Translations under genes and position numbers: made by a program | The notes under the pieces: model-generated | The model's input: the letters and a program-made list of their open reading frames with translations, nothing else | Databases searched by the model: none | Told to the model about the DNA's origin: nothing | Part shown: positions 9,116-19,113 of the stretch, piece by piece | Layout: each line of letters begins with the position of its first letter | How positions within the stretch are numbered: the stretch's first letter is position 1 | From: CAVPJC01 sp963705155 | Lineage (GTDB): Bacteria; Chloroflexota; Anaerolineae; Anaerolineales; UBA4823 | Direction: 5' to 3' | DNA: 64,000 nt | NCBI GenBank assembly: GCA_963705155.1 | Contig: CAVPJC010000017.1 | Span: forward strand, 248,001 to 312,000

Positions 9116-9298
9116 TCACCGCAAACTGTTGAAGAATTTGAGCACCAGCCGGTTCACCTGCCCGGATTGGCAAATATGCGGCTGGTGCCCGCTACGTGGT
9201 GCACGGCCACAGGAGTGGGGCAGAGCTTGCGCCAGACAAGGGAAAGAGTCCGGCCGCAGCGTCAAATCCCATTTCAGACCACCAGCAGCAGGTTGGAA
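9116..9298 (-). other. Possible C-terminal coding remnant in a gap
   Basis: The 430-base stretch between the glycosyltransferase start (8964) and the end of comEC (9396) has no complete gene. One minus-strand frame ends GHQPHICQSGQVNRLVLKFF NSLR at a stop at 9116-9118, which resembles the last helix of alpha/beta hydrolases (GHxPHxxxPxxVNRLxLxFL). The part upstream is not recognisable. Chance is possible. Confidence 0.2.
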
Positions 9299-9395
9299 AT
9301 CGGGTTTAGATAGATTCGATCAGTTGGGGTACCACAACCGACTGGTGAACAGGTTATGGCTTAGAGTTTATAACGAGACATCTTCTAAGAAAACG

Positions 9396-11753
9396 TTACC
9401 TTCGTTCCACCTCCACCCACATCTGTTCCCCATCGGTAGATAATTGAATCCACCCATTTCGGTCGGTGCGCAGCAGGGTGCGCCCACCCAGCGCCGCCAG
9501 CGTAGCGGCATCCGGCAGGCCGTCCCGGTCGCCCGGGGCTACACTCAACAGCGCCAGGCGGGGGTCCAGGTATGTAATCCATTCCGGCGGGTTGAGCGGG
9601 GCGTAGCCGCTGTCGGCCAGCAGCAGCACATCCACCCGGCCCGGGAGACCGGCCCGCTGCATACGCTGCATACCATCAAAATCCAGGCCCAACGGCAGCA
9701 GCGCCCGGAAGCTGGCCCAGCGCAAAAGCAGCACCACCCCGCGGCTGCCGGAGTACAGCACCTCCAGGCGGGCGCCCTGACCCAGGTCCAGGGCGTGACC
9801 GCTCTCCAGCAAGACAGGTTGGATACCCCGGGCCGCCAGCGCCGTTTGGAGCGAGCGCGCCGCCGGGGCGCCGTGGGTAGGCCCGGCCCACAGCACCTGC
9901 TCCGTAGGAAAGCGCTCGATGCTGCGCGGCAGGGCCAGCACCTGGTTCTCACCCGGAGCCGCCACCAGCAGCACATCCAGGCGGCGGTGATCGAGCGGCA
10001 GCCAGCGGCCAAGAGCGTCCGACAGAGCTGATGGGCTCGGCCCGCCGTTTACCAGCACATAGCGCCCGCCGGGAGTCTGGATCAAGACCGCCTCGCCGCT
10101 GCGCCCGCCGCTGCTTACATCCAGCAGCACCAGATGCAGCCGCCCATCGGGCGCGGCCAGGGCGGCGCGCCAAACCAGCATCACCAGGGCAGCCAGAGCG
10201 GCAGCCGCCACTGCGGGGCGTATTTTTTTCAGAGCCGCGTTCCAGCGCCACCCGCCAAAGGTTGCTCCCAGCAAAAGGGCATAGAAGGCAAACACCCACA
10301 GCGGAGCAAATTCGCCCAGGCGCAGCACGGAACCCGAGAACTGCCCCATCCACTCCACTGCACGGATGGTGAACGCCACGAAGGGCCAGGCCAGGTAGGC
10401 GGCAGCCTGCCCGAGCGGGTGGAAGACCAGACCCAGGATCAGCGCCGCCCCGCCCAGCAGCATCACCGCCGGTTGAGCTGGAAGTATCAACGGGTTGGCA
10501 AGCAGGGCGATCAGTGGGATGCTGCGGAAATGATAAGCCGTCACCGGTAGTGTTGTAAGCTGGGCCGCCAGGGTGAACAGGAAGTACTCGCCCACCAGGG
10601 CAGCCACCCGCGCTGCCGTACCAACCGGTAGAAAACGCTGCGCCCAACCGGCGATGAAAGCCGTCATTGGTCCGGCGTACAGCACCAGCCCCAGGGTGGC
10701 GGCAAAGGAAAGCTGGAAGCCCACGTCCCAGAGTACATCCGGGGTCGCCAGGGCCATCAGCGCGGCCACAAAGGCCAGGCTGTTCAGGCCGTCCTGGCGG
10801 CGTCCCAACTGAACGGCATACACCGAGAGGCCGCCCATCAGGGCCGCCCGCACCACCGCCGCCCCGCCGCCCACCAGGATGGCATACAGCACGATCCCGA
10901 TGGTTGCAGCAACGGCGCCGCGCCAGCGCCCCAGCAGGCGGCTGAAGACAGCCATAAACAGGCCGGCCAGGATTGTGATATTGAAACCGGAGATGGCGAT
11001 GATATGAGCGGTGCCCGTGTCCTGGAAGGCCTGCCGCACCGGCTGCGAGATGCCGGTCTCCACCCCCAGCAGGATGCCTGCCAACAGCGATGCCTCCGGG
11101 TCCGGGAAGAGGCGGTACACTTCCGCCAGGGCGCGGTCTTTGAAGCGGTAGATGGCTGCCAGCAGCGGGCTGCCCTGGTCTCGAAAAATCAGGGCGGTGC
11201 GAGGAAAAGGCATCCAGGTGAACACCCCCTGGCGGGCCAGGTAATCGCGGTAGGAAAATTCTTCATCTTGAGGGGGCGTTTGCGGCGCGCCATCCAGGCG
11301 CAGGCGGTCGCCGTAGCGCCAGTCACCACCCGGGGACACCCGGGCCAGCAGCAGTCCAGCGATGGGCTGTGCCGGGCCGGCCTCGTCGGGGTAAATGCGG
11401 TCGAGGCGCACCCGCAGGTTGGTATAGGTATCGCGCTCGTCCGGCGGCTGGATGATCACCCCCTCCAGCACATAAGCGGCCTGGAGATCATTGTAATAGG
11501 CAATATCCTGAGGGGTGGGAGCGCCCGGCTGCGCCAGGCGGCAGCGCAGCGCACCCAGGCAAAAGGCCAGCAACAACAGGGCAGCCAGGGGAGGGATTTG
11601 CAGGCGGTTCAGAAAGCCGCCCAGGCGGCAGCCTAGCAGGAACAGGATCAGCGCCGCACCGGCGAGCAGCGCCCACGCCAGGGCCGGTATGCCGGAACCC
11701 GCCGCCGCCAGGATGCCCGCCAGGAACGCCAGGGAAAGCCAGAGGAGAGGCAT
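9396..11753 (-). CDS. comEC: ComEC/Rec2-family DNA uptake channel, degenerate C-terminal domain
   Basis: 785 residues. N-terminal hydrophobic helices and an OB-like DUF4131 region (to about 200) precede the Competence domain (about 235-510), with TGTAHIIAISGFNITILAG as its signature. ComEC forms the membrane pore for single-stranded DNA entry in transformation. The C-terminal part has the layout of the metallo-beta-lactamase-like nuclease domain (LHLVLLDVSSGGRSGEAVLI, then VLVNGGPSP), but the HxHxDH metal site is replaced by LLVAAPGENQVLAL and Asp of the DxG motif is Asn-Gly. The nuclease-like domain should therefore lack metal. No comEA or pilus genes are nearby. Fragments of comEC occur at 2.3-7 kb. 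Confidence 0.88.
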   Translation of the reverse strand: MPLLWLSLAFLAGILAAAGSGIPALAWALLAGAALILFLLGCRLGGFLNRLQIPPLAALLLLAFCLGALRCRLAQPGAPTPQDIAYYNDLQAAYVLEGVIIQPPDERDTYTNLRVRLDRIYPDEAGPAQPIAGLLLARVSPGGDWRYGDRLRLDGAPQTPPQDEEFSYRDYLARQGVFTWMPFPRTALIFRDQGSPLLAAIYRFKDRALAEVYRLFPDPEASLLAGILLGVETGISQPVRQAFQDTGTAHIIAISGFNITILAGLFMAVFSRLLGRWRGAVAATIGIVLYAILVGGGAAVVRAALMGGLSVYAVQLGRRQDGLNSLAFVAALMALATPDVLWDVGFQLSFAATLGLVLYAGPMTAFIAGWAQRFLPVGTAARVAALVGEYFLFTLAAQLTTLPVTAYHFRSIPLIALLANPLILPAQPAVMLLGGAALILGLVFHPLGQAAAYLAWPFVAFTIRAVEWMGQFSGSVLRLGEFAPLWVFAFYALLLGATFGGWRWNAALKKIRPAVAAAALAALVMLVWRAALAAPDGRLHLVLLDVSSGGRSGEAVLIQTPGGRYVLVNGGPSPSALSDALGRWLPLDHRRLDVLLVAAPGENQVLALPRSIERFPTEQVLWAGPTHGAPAARSLQTALAARGIQPVLLESGHALDLGQGARLEVLYSGSRGVVLLLRWASFRALLPLGLDFDGMQRMQRAGLPGRVDVLLLADSGYAPLNPPEWITYLDPRLALLSVAPGDRDGLPDAATLAALGGRTLLRTDRNGWIQLSTDGEQMWVEVERR

Positions 11754-11762
11754 GATGGTTTT

Positions 11763-12705
11763 TTAGCTGGCTGGATTGGGACGGGCAAAGCGGACAAGAT
11801 TGGGCGCTTCCAGCCTTGGTCCGTGTTCGCCTGACACATCCCCAAAGCGCAGGTGTGCTTCCCAATCGGCCCGCGCCCGGGCGATCTCTTCCGGGGTGCG
11901 CGCTACGAAATTCCACCACATTAGAATTGTTTCTGAAAAAGGCGGGCCGCCGATCAGCAGCAACCGGCCACCCATCTGGCTGCTAACAATTACTCTGTCA
12001 CGGCGGCTTCCCAGGTAATACAGCATCCGTTCTTCCAGGCGTTGATTTCAAATTGGCAGTCACTGCCAAGCACCAGAGCAGCGTGTTCAAACTCCGGGCT
12101 CAACGCCAGCTCAAGCGATTTCCCAGAGCGAATTTCAACATCCAATCCAAGGATCTGCGAAAAATACGGCGCGGGGGAGGTGAAACCGCCTAGGAGCCGG
12201 CGAATATCTGAATGACGCCGCCGGGGGCATCGATGGATGGCACTCTCTCTATGCTCACAAAAGATGGATCGATATTTCGGCTGGCGTCCGGCAATGCCAC
12301 CCAGAGCTGCACTCCGTGCAGGCGTCCACTGTTGTTATGCGGCGTTTCTTCAGCATGGGCAATCCCTTTTCCCGCGGTCATGACATTCACACCCCCTGAG
12401 CGCACCACGGCTTCGTTTCCAAGACTATCCGTATGCAACACTTCACCCTCTATGAGCCAGGAGACGGTCTGAATGCCAATGTGCGGATGCGGCGGTACGT
12501 TCATTGGTTTGCCATCTTGAAATGCTATTGGGCCGTAACGGTCCAGGAAACACCAGGGGCCTACCATGCGCCTATCCCGGATCGGCATGGCTCGCGAGAT
12601 AGGCAAGCTCCCCAGATTGGCATCACGGTTTGGATAGGCTGCGAACATCAGGTCATTAGCGCCAAGGGATTTGCATTCCTTTCCGGCAACAGGTTCTACG
12701 CCCAT
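11763..12705 (-). CDS. Pirin family protein, two frameshifts
   Basis: A bicupin pirin, a non-haem iron protein; some members are quercetinases. The N-terminal cupin has RDRRMVGPWCFLDRYGP, the metal His pair in PPHPHIGIQTVSWLIEGE, and GIAHAEETP supplying the third His and Glu, so all four ligands are present. The frame breaks at about 12188 (after IQIFAGS) and again near 12045; between them GGFTSPAPYFSQILGLDVEI and LGSDCQFEIN are read, and the C-terminus continues RMLYYLGSRRDRVIVSS to the stop at 11763. The start at 12705 is preceded by AGAAGGGG. Full length (about 310 residues) matches the family. Confidence 0.78.
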
Positions 12706-13109
12706 AACCCCTTCTCCGTCGATCAACTTGAAATAGCTGGTTGTAAATAACTAACTCATCACTATGCTGAACCTTATTCAAATTATACACTCGATTCACA
12801 ATGGTTAACAATTTACGTAGTACTCGAGTGGATGTTCCGGGCAGGCCCCATAATCAGCCGGCAACTGACTCCGGCTTTCATCCTCAACGGCATCGGCACA
12901 GAAACCGCGCCGACTGTGCGTGGCGCAAGCTTCAGAAATTATTAATTGGACAAAATAAATCCAAATATATCCGGTTTGCGTATGTTTGGATATCAGGTAA
13001 TCGTTCCACTCGATCGGCAAAGGAGGTTCACATAGAAGAAAACCACCTGCTCGCTTCACACATTTGCAACCATCCACATCAGTGTACGCTTCGAAAAGGA
13101 AACAAGATC
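12706..13109. other. Divergent intergenic region without a gene
   Basis: About 400 bases between the divergent pirin and CHRD genes. It is AT-richer than its surroundings near 12750-12820 and 12940-13000. No frame shows protein family features, and no RNA motif was recognised. It presumably holds both promoters, but no convincing -35/-10 pair stands out. Confidence 0.4.
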
Positions 13110-13640
13110 ATGCGAAAACTTTACCTCCCCCTGATCGTTCTGCTGGCTTTGCTCGTCTTTGCCAGTGGGGTCTTAGCCAGCCCATCGGCCTCCAAGAATT
13201 TTGTGGCCCAGCTCAGTGGAGCAAATGAAGTCCCGGCGCGCGATACTCCTGCCCGCGGGAACACTTTTCTTCAATTGAGCAGAGATGGGACTGTCCTCAG
13301 ATACAAATTGATCGTCGCCAATATCAAAAATGTTACCGCCTCCCACATCCACTGCGCCGCCGCCGGCAGCAATGGACCTGTAGGCGCCACCCTGTTCATG
13401 GGCACTGCAGGCTCTGGGCACGTCAATGGCCTGCTTGCCCACGGCAGAATAACTGCGCCAGACACTGGCAATGGCTGTGGCTGGACCACCCTGGATGAAG
13501 TTGTGGCCGCCATGCTCAGCGGCAGCGCCTATGTTAACGTACACACCAATGACGGTGTGGCTCCAACGAATACAGGACCTGGCGACTTCCCTGGTGGAGA
13601 AATCCGCGGCCAGATCTCTGAGAGCGGCCCCACCCCATAA
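13110..13640 (+). CDS. Exported CHRD-domain protein
   Basis: A 176-residue secreted protein with a clear signal peptide (MRKLYLPLIVLLALLVFASG, cleavage near VLA-SPS). The rest is one CHRD domain (named after chordin): FVAQLSGANEVPARDTPARG at the start, NVTASHIHCAAAGSNGPVG in the middle and PGGEIRGQI at the end. CHRD domains are beta-sandwich modules of unknown role in bacteria. AAAGGA lies nine bases before the ATG. It appears monocistronic; a strong inverted repeat follows at 13670. Confidence 0.88.
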   Translation: MRKLYLPLIVLLALLVFASGVLASPSASKNFVAQLSGANEVPARDTPARGNTFLQLSRDGTVLRYKLIVANIKNVTASHIHCAAAGSNGPVGATLFMGTAGSGHVNGLLAHGRITAPDTGNGCGWTTLDEVVAAMLSGSAYVNVHTNDGVAPTNTGPGDFPGGEIRGQISESGPTP

Positions 13641-13669
13641 GCCTGTTCCCTCGCAGGCGTAACTCCTCA

Positions 13670-13705
13670 ATCTGGGCGGCGCTCCGCTTGAGTTGCCGCC
13701 CAGAT
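13670..13705 (+). terminator. Strong hairpin downstream of the CHRD gene
   Basis: ATCTGGGCGGC (13670-13680) is perfectly complementary to GCCGCCCAGAT (13695-13705) with a 14-base loop. No T run follows on either strand, so termination would be of the non-canonical, U-less kind, or the hairpin may protect mRNA ends. Confidence 0.45.
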
Positions 13706-13877
13706 CACTGTAATCGAAGTATCTTCTCTCGCCGTCTCTTCTTCCTCTCCCATCCACCGCATCTCGGTCTTCCCATAGATGAGATCATTTCATCGCCCTT
13801 ATTAATGAGATGATCCTCAAATATTTGGTATGATTGAAACAGGTAAGGAAGGTAAACCCCGAAAGGAGAAAGACCCC

Positions 13878-14749
13878 ATGCCTGATCTGACGGAACAAAT
13901 CCTTGAGCTGGTGCGCATCGCCGCCACCGACCTGCCCCCGGATGTGGAACAGTCCCTGCGGCGCTCGGTGGAAAACGAAGCCCGGGTTCGGCGGCGCGCG
14001 GCGCCCTGGAAACGATCTTGAAAAACGTGGAACTGTCGCGCGCCAATTCCACGCCCATCTGCCAGGACACCGGCACGCCTATCTTTTACGTCTATTACCC
14101 TGAAGGTTGGAGCACGCGCAAACTGCGCGCCCAGATCGAGGCCGCCGTGGTGCAGGCCACGCAGCGCTCTTACCTGCGCCCCAATTCGGTCAATTCATTG
14201 AGCGGCAAAAACAGCGGAAATAACCTGGGCGGCGATCACTTTCCCAGCATCCACTTCCACGAGGTGGAGGGCGAGGCGCTGACCATCGAGCTGATGCTCA
14301 AAGGCGGCGGCTGTGAAAACGTGGGGGCGCAGTACTCGCTGCCCAACAGCCAGCTTGGCGCCGGGCGTGATCTGGCCGGGGTGCGCAAAGCCGTGCTGGA
14401 TGCGGTGCACAAAGCCCAGGGCCAGGGCTGCGCTCCGGGCATCCTGGGCGTGGCCATCGGCGGCGACCGGGGATCTTCTTATTACGCCTCCAAAGAAGTG
14501 CTCTACCGCCAGCTGGATGACCACAACCCCAACTCCGAGCTGGACGCCCTTGAAAACCGCCTGACCGAAGAGGCCAACACGCTGGGGATTGGACCGATGG
14601 GCTTCGGCGGCAACACCACCGTGCTGGGTGCAAAAATCACGCACCTCAACCGCCTGCCCGCCAGTTACTTCGTTTCTGTTTCATACATGTGCTGGGCTTA
14701 CCGCCGCCGAAAAATGATCTGGAAAGACGGCGCAGCAGCCTATTCATAA
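13878..14749 (+). CDS. Class I fumarate hydratase, alpha subunit, one frameshift
   Basis: The N-terminal (alpha) subunit of the two-subunit, oxygen-sensitive 4Fe-4S fumarase that interconverts fumarate and malate (tartrate dehydratase is a close alternative). Signature: SRANSTPICQDTGTP with the first cluster Cys, then GGGCENVGAQYSLPN and QGQGCAPGILGVAIGGDRG with the other two Cys. The frame breaks at 13979-13984, where one C is missing from a C run; restoring it gives EAPGSAARGALETILKNVEL. The start at 13878 follows AAAGGAGAAAG. The beta subunit begins ten bases after the stop. Length of about 290 residues matches the family. Confidence 0.85.
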
Positions 14750-14759
14750 GGAGCTACCC

Positions 14760-15385
14760 ATGCGAGCCATTCAAATGCCGATAAGCGATGAGGTGATCCG
14801 CAGCCTGAAGGTGGGCGAGCCGGTGGCATTGAGCGGGGTGATGGTCACCGGGCGGGACGCCGTACACAAGTGGCTGGTGGACACCTTTATCAAGAAGACC
14901 CGCCTGCCCCAGGGCGACGACCTGGAAGTGTACGCGGCGCTGCAGCCGCTGCTCAACGGCGGCGTGATTTACCACTGCGGCCCGGTGGTCGCCGGGCTGG
15001 ATACCCGGGAATACCGCTTTGTTGCGGCAGGCCCCACCACCAGCAGCCGGGAGGAGCCTTACCAGGGCGATGTCATGCGGCACTTCAATATCAAAGGTGT
15101 GATTGGCAAAGGCGGGATGGGCCCCAAAACGCTGGCCGCCTGCCAGGAAGTGCCGGGGGTTTATTTCCATGCCGTGGGTGGGGCGGCTTCGCTGATTGCG
15201 CAAACCGTCCGGCGTGTGCTGGGTGTTCACAAGCTGGATTTCGGCGTGCCCGAGGCAATGTGGGTGATCGAGGTGGTCGATTTTCCGGCGGTGGTCACCA
15301 TGGATGCGCATGGCGGCAGCCAGCATGCGGTGATCGAGCAGGCATCCAAGGGAGAGACTCTGAAAAGCTGTTTGCTGAGTTATGA
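14760..15385 (+). CDS. Class I fumarate hydratase, beta subunit, one frameshift near the end
   Basis: The C-terminal (beta) subunit partnered with the preceding gene; AAGGAGCTACCC immediately precedes the ATG, so translation is closely coupled. Motifs: LKVGEPVALSGVMVTGRDAV, NGGVIYHCGPVV, VIGKGGMGPKTLAACQE and GVPEAMWVIEVVDFPAVVT, which supply the substrate pocket of the family. One base is missing near 15362 (CTGAAAAG for CTGGAAAAG); with it the protein ends EKLFAEL and stops at 15383-15385. Without it the frame runs on artificially across the neighbouring permease gene. Family length is about 208 residues, as found. Confidence 0.85.
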
Positions 15386-15416
15386 TCGAATTTCACCTGC
15401 ACGCGCAGGCAGCACA

Positions 15417-16719
15417 TCACTCATAACGCAGCGCGGCGATCGGGTCCAGGCGGGTAGCCCGCAGGGCCGGGTAGATCCCCGATACCACCCCCACGAAAAA
15501 CGAAAAAAGCAGGGCAAACAGCACCAGCCACAACGGCGTATATACGAAGTTTGGGATGGCGGCATCCACGGCGCCTTGCTGAGCCATGGTGGAAGCAATA
15601 TACTCACGCCCGACATAGTTGAGCGCCATGCCGCCCAGCCAGCCCAGAGCCAACCCGCCCACACCTCCCAGCAAGCCGATTGCTCCGGCTTCGGACAGGA
15701 AGATGAAGAGTACGTCGCGGTTGCGAGCGCCTACCGCCTTCATCAGGCCGATCTCACGCGTGCGCTCGTAGGTGGCCATGATCATGGCATTGGCGATGCC
15801 GAAACCCGAGACCACCAGCGCCACGCCAGCCAGCCCGCCCAATACCGCCTGGATGATCAGGAAGATCACGTTGTTGCTCTGGATGGCAGATTGGAGCGAG
15901 GAAACGTAGAAACCCATCTGGCCGATCTGGAGCTCGACATCCCGGGCGAAACGCGGGTCGCTCACCTTGACCAGGGCTTCCATATAGCCATTTCGGCCGT
16001 AATCCACCCTCCGGCCGCTGAGCCAGGCGTTCAGATCAGATACATCGCGTTCAGAAAGGTACATGCTGTAATCGCGTCGGCCGCCAGATTTCTCCAGCAC
16101 GCCGGTGATACGCAGGCGGATCAGCCGCTCCACCTGGCGGCCATCATCACCCATGCGATTAAGCAACAGCTCCACCGTCTGGCCTTGCAAATCGGGAGGA
16201 TCTATCCGGAGGCCGGCCGGTACGTGGATCGATAAGGTTCTCGAGCAGCGAAACGCCGATGACGGCCTGCCAATTGCCCAGGCGGGCCACGCCGCTGTCG
16301 TACTCGTAATCCAACATCTCGAGGGTGTGCGCTTCGATGCCGGTAATGTTGGCAAAGCCAATGTAGCGTTTCCAACGTAGCTCCGCTGCACCTTCCAGGT
16401 AAACCAGCGGAGAGACAGCCACCACGCCGGGCAATCCACGGAATTTTTTTAGAGCCTTATCATCCAGTCGAATCTCTTCCTGACCAGGCGGCATGCCGCC
16501 AAATCCGGCGAAACGGACCGGAGAATATACATTCAATTCAGTGAGCTCGCCATAGCCTGCCATGCTCTCCGTATTGGCCCGCTGCAGGCCGACCCCCAGC
16601 GAAACCACCAACACCACGGCGGCGGTTCCGATGAGCACGCCACCGGCGGTCATCGCCACACGCACCTTCATGCGCAGCAGGTTGCGCCAAACCAGGTAAA
16701 ACAGCTCTCGCAGCTTCAT
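15417..16719 (-). CDS. ABC transporter permease of MacB/FtsX type, one frameshift
   Basis: A MacB-like permease: N-terminal cytoplasmic RNLLRMKVRVAMTAGGVLIG helix, a large extracytoplasmic domain, then three C-terminal helices (VIFLIIQAVLGGLAGVALVV, the ATYERTREIGLMKAVGA coupling motif typical of the FtsX domain, and VLFALLFSFFVGVVSGIYPA ending RLDPIAALRYE). The frame changes near 16210 between LLENLIDPRTGRP and RIDPPDLQGQTVELLL. The start at 16719 is the ATG of MKLRELFYLVW. It is the last gene of the Yip1-ATPase-CARDB-permease unit. MacB-type systems work by mechanotransmission and often move lipoproteins or peptides; substrate here unknown. Confidence 0.8.
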
Positions 16720-16729
16720 GGCGACCCGT

Positions 16730-18400
16730 TCAGCTCCCCAGGCCCAACAAGGCCCGCAGGAAGGCCCAGATGCGCCCCAGCAGCCCGGTCTCCCCTTGCT
16801 CATCACCGGGAAACTGCCCGGAGGCCAGAGGTGTGGGGGTGGCGTTATCTTGCACTTCCACCGCCAGGGTATGGGTGATCACCTGAGGCTGGTTGAAATC
16901 GTCCAGGTAGTGGATGGCGATCTGCACCGGCAGCGTGCCCGGTTTGAGAGGAATCACCTCGGCATCCAGCGAGGCAGTGGTGCCGCCGTCCAGCACGCCC
17001 ACAAACACAGAGCCGTTGGTCACTTCCAGCCCCTCGCCGCTTACATCCATGGTGCTGACGTTGACGGCGGCGCGCCCGATATTCACCAGCTCCACAGGCA
17101 GAGCCAGGGGCTCACCCACCCTGCCCGGCTGCACGTTCTGGTAAAAATCGACCTGAATCTGCGGGCGGCGGTTCACCAGCAAGTTCAACACCTGGGCTTC
17201 GCTGCTGCGCCCGCCGGAGGCGTTTTCGTAAGCCAAAGTAACCGGCAGATTGTAGACACCGGCATCCGCGGCTCCATCCAGGATCAGGCGGCGGGAGAGC
17301 TGGATGGTCTCGCCGGGTTGCAGCAAGGTCACCAACTGCACGTTGCCAGCCCCCAGGATGGCGAACGGCTGCAAACCGGGCCCGCCCTCGCCTCCCAGGG
17401 TCACCAGGAGCTGGCGGGCTTCGCTCTCGCCTGCGTTGGTGATCTCCATCTGCAGAGTGAAGGCCTCGCCTGGGGAGAGCGACTCTGGCTGGGTGGCATA
17501 TCCACTCAACAGCACCAGGGGCTGGTCGGCCAGGCTGCTGCCCACATCCAGGCCCACTGTTTGCTGCGAGGGGTAGGCCTTGCCGGTGTAATCGGAGTAT
17601 TCCAGCGCGAGTTCCAGGTTCTGGTAGCCGGATAGGGCGGTCTTGTTCAGTACCAGGGGCAGGTTCACGTCTGCCTGCTGCTCACTGGCAATCAAATCCA
17701 CCACCGTCAGGCTGCTGCTGCCGCGCGGGATGGCCAGATCGGGCGAGGCCAGGGTGATGCGCACGTTAGTGGCGGTGATATCCCCCAGGTTGGTGAGCCG
17801 CAGGGTCAGGGTGAAGATGTCGCCAGGGCGGATGACTGCCGGATCGCTGATCGCAGAATCAATGACGAGCTGCGGACGCCCAAATATGACCGTGCGCCCT
17901 GGTTTTGGCGTGGCGGTGGGATCCTCCTTGGGTAAACGCACCCGCACCGCATCGCTCACCCGGACGGAGCTGCCATCGGGCAGGATTACATCTATCCCGT
18001 AGACTTTGGCTGGCACCCCGGGCGGGATAACGGCTTTGATGGCGGTGGTATTGATTACAACCGCATCGAGCAGGCCGAAGCCCACCAGGCGGACAGCTGT
18101 CCCCGGTACGAAACCACCCCCGTAGATGCTGATCGCGCCGCCGGTAAGCGGCGAGATGCGCCCGGGCTCCACACGGGAAACAAAGAACTCTACCGGTTCG
18201 GCGGTAGGTGTGTCTGCAGCCGGTTCGGTGGGCGCGGGGGCAGGGCTGCTGGTATTGGTCGGAGAGGGCGGGGACGCCGCCTGGGTGTCCGTAGGAGCAG
18301 GTGTATCCTGCTGCGGCTCAGCCCGTACCGCGCCGGGCACGACGCCGAAGGCAGCGCCCGCCAGCAGGCAGATGAGGAATAGCAATATGACTTTGCGCAT
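16730..18400 (-). CDS. Exported IPT/CARDB repeat protein
   Basis: 556 residues. Signal peptide MRKVILLFLICLLAGAAFG, then a Pro/Thr-rich stretch to about residue 70. An IPT/TIG-like module follows (EPGRISPLTGGAISIYGGGF with AKVYGIDVILPDG), then at least three CARDB/NPCBM-associated NEW3-like repeats of about 120 residues (for example RPGDIFTLTLRLTNLGDITA, SPGEAFTLQMEITNAGESEA and RVGEPLALPVELVNIGRAAV). The last 20 residues (GLLGRIWAFLRALLGLG) are an amphipathic or membrane tail. The gene lies between the ATPase and the permease, so the protein is probably an accessory or extracytoplasmic partner of this ABC system. Confidence 0.75.
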   Translation of the reverse strand: MRKVILLFLICLLAGAAFGVVPGAVRAEPQQDTPAPTDTQAASPPSPTNTSSPAPAPTEPAADTPTAEPVEFFVSRVEPGRISPLTGGAISIYGGGFVPGTAVRLVGFGLLDAVVINTTAIKAVIPPGVPAKVYGIDVILPDGSSVRVSDAVRVRLPKEDPTATPKPGRTVIFGRPQLVIDSAISDPAVIRPGDIFTLTLRLTNLGDITATNVRITLASPDLAIPRGSSSLTVVDLIASEQQADVNLPLVLNKTALSGYQNLELALEYSDYTGKAYPSQQTVGLDVGSSLADQPLVLLSGYATQPESLSPGEAFTLQMEITNAGESEARQLLVTLGGEGGPGLQPFAILGAGNVQLVTLLQPGETIQLSRRLILDGAADAGVYNLPVTLAYENASGGRSSEAQVLNLLVNRRPQIQVDFYQNVQPGRVGEPLALPVELVNIGRAAVNVSTMDVSGEGLEVTNGSVFVGVLDGGTTASLDAEVIPLKPGTLPVQIAIHYLDDFNQPQVITHTLAVEVQDNATPTPLASGQFPGDEQGETGLLGRIWAFLRALLGLGS

Positions 18401-18403
18401 CGG

Positions 18404-19090
18404 TCACTCCTCCAGGGCAATGATCTGCCCATCTCTCAGGTAGATGCTGCGGCCCGCCTGAGAGATAACGTTGGGATCGTGGGAAACGGTGATCAGCGTG
18501 CGCCCCTGCTGATTGAGTTCTTTGAGAATAGCCATCACATCAGCTCCGGAGCGAGAATCCAGGTTGCCGGTGGGTTCATCGGCCAGTAAGATGGCAGGGT
18601 CGTTGACCAGGGAGCGGGCGATAGCCACGCGCTGCTGCTGGCCTCCGGAAAGCTCGGATGGACGGTGCTTCTGGCGGTCGCTCAAACCCACCATCTCCAG
18701 AGCCCGGCTGGCGCGCAAACTGCGCTGCGCCGGGGAAGCGCTGGAAAAGAGCATGGGAAATTCGACGTTTTCCAGGGCGGTCATGGAAGGCACCAGATTG
18801 AACATCTGGAAGATAAACCCCACCTTGTGCTGGCGAAAAGCTGCCAATCCATCCTCGTCCAGGTCGGCGATATCCTGCCCATCGACCCAGATGCTGCCGC
18901 CTGTGGGGTGGTCGAGGCCCCCCAGCAGGTACAATAAGGTGGACTTGCCCGAGCCGGAGGCTCCAGTGATCCCGACGAACGCGCCGCGTTCCACTTCCAG
19001 GGTGACGCCGTCCAGGGCGCGCACGGTCTCACTGCCCATCTGGAAATGGCGCTTCAAATCCAGGATTTGGATAAAGGCGGCAAGTGTCAT
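18404..19090 (-). CDS. ABC transporter ATP-binding protein, LolD/MacB type
   Basis: A 228-residue ATPase with Walker A GASGSGKSTLL, Q-loop FIFQMFNLVPSMTALENVE, the signature LSGGQQQRVAIARSLV, Walker B AILLADEPTGNLDSRSG and switch TVSHD. LADEPTGNLDS is characteristic of the LolD/FtsE/MacB group, which pairs with FtsX-type permeases such as the one two genes downstream. The start at 19090 (MTLAAFIQILDL) is preferred; upstream codons in the same frame are the reverse reading of the Yip1 gene. Energy provider for the MacB-like export unit. Confidence 0.88.
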   Translation of the reverse strand: MTLAAFIQILDLKRHFQMGSETVRALDGVTLEVERGAFVGITGASGSGKSTLLYLLGGLDHPTGGSIWVDGQDIADLDEDGLAAFRQHKVGFIFQMFNLVPSMTALENVEFPMLFSSASPAQRSLRASRALEMVGLSDRQKHRPSELSGGQQQRVAIARSLVNDPAILLADEPTGNLDSRSGADVMAILKELNQQGRTLITVSHDPNVISQAGRSIYLRDGQIIALEE

Positions 19091-19113
19091 GGGAAACGGA
19101 GCGCCAATCCGGG

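Noticed and set aside
15386..15416. Small hairpin CCTGC ACGC GCAGG between convergent genes
   Set aside because: Only five pairs and no T run on either strand; not supported as a terminator.
14760..16235. Plus-strand frame of 491 codons
   Set aside because: Only the first ~200 codons encode the fumarase beta subunit; beyond 15362 it runs in the wrong frame across the antisense permease gene because of a one-base deletion.
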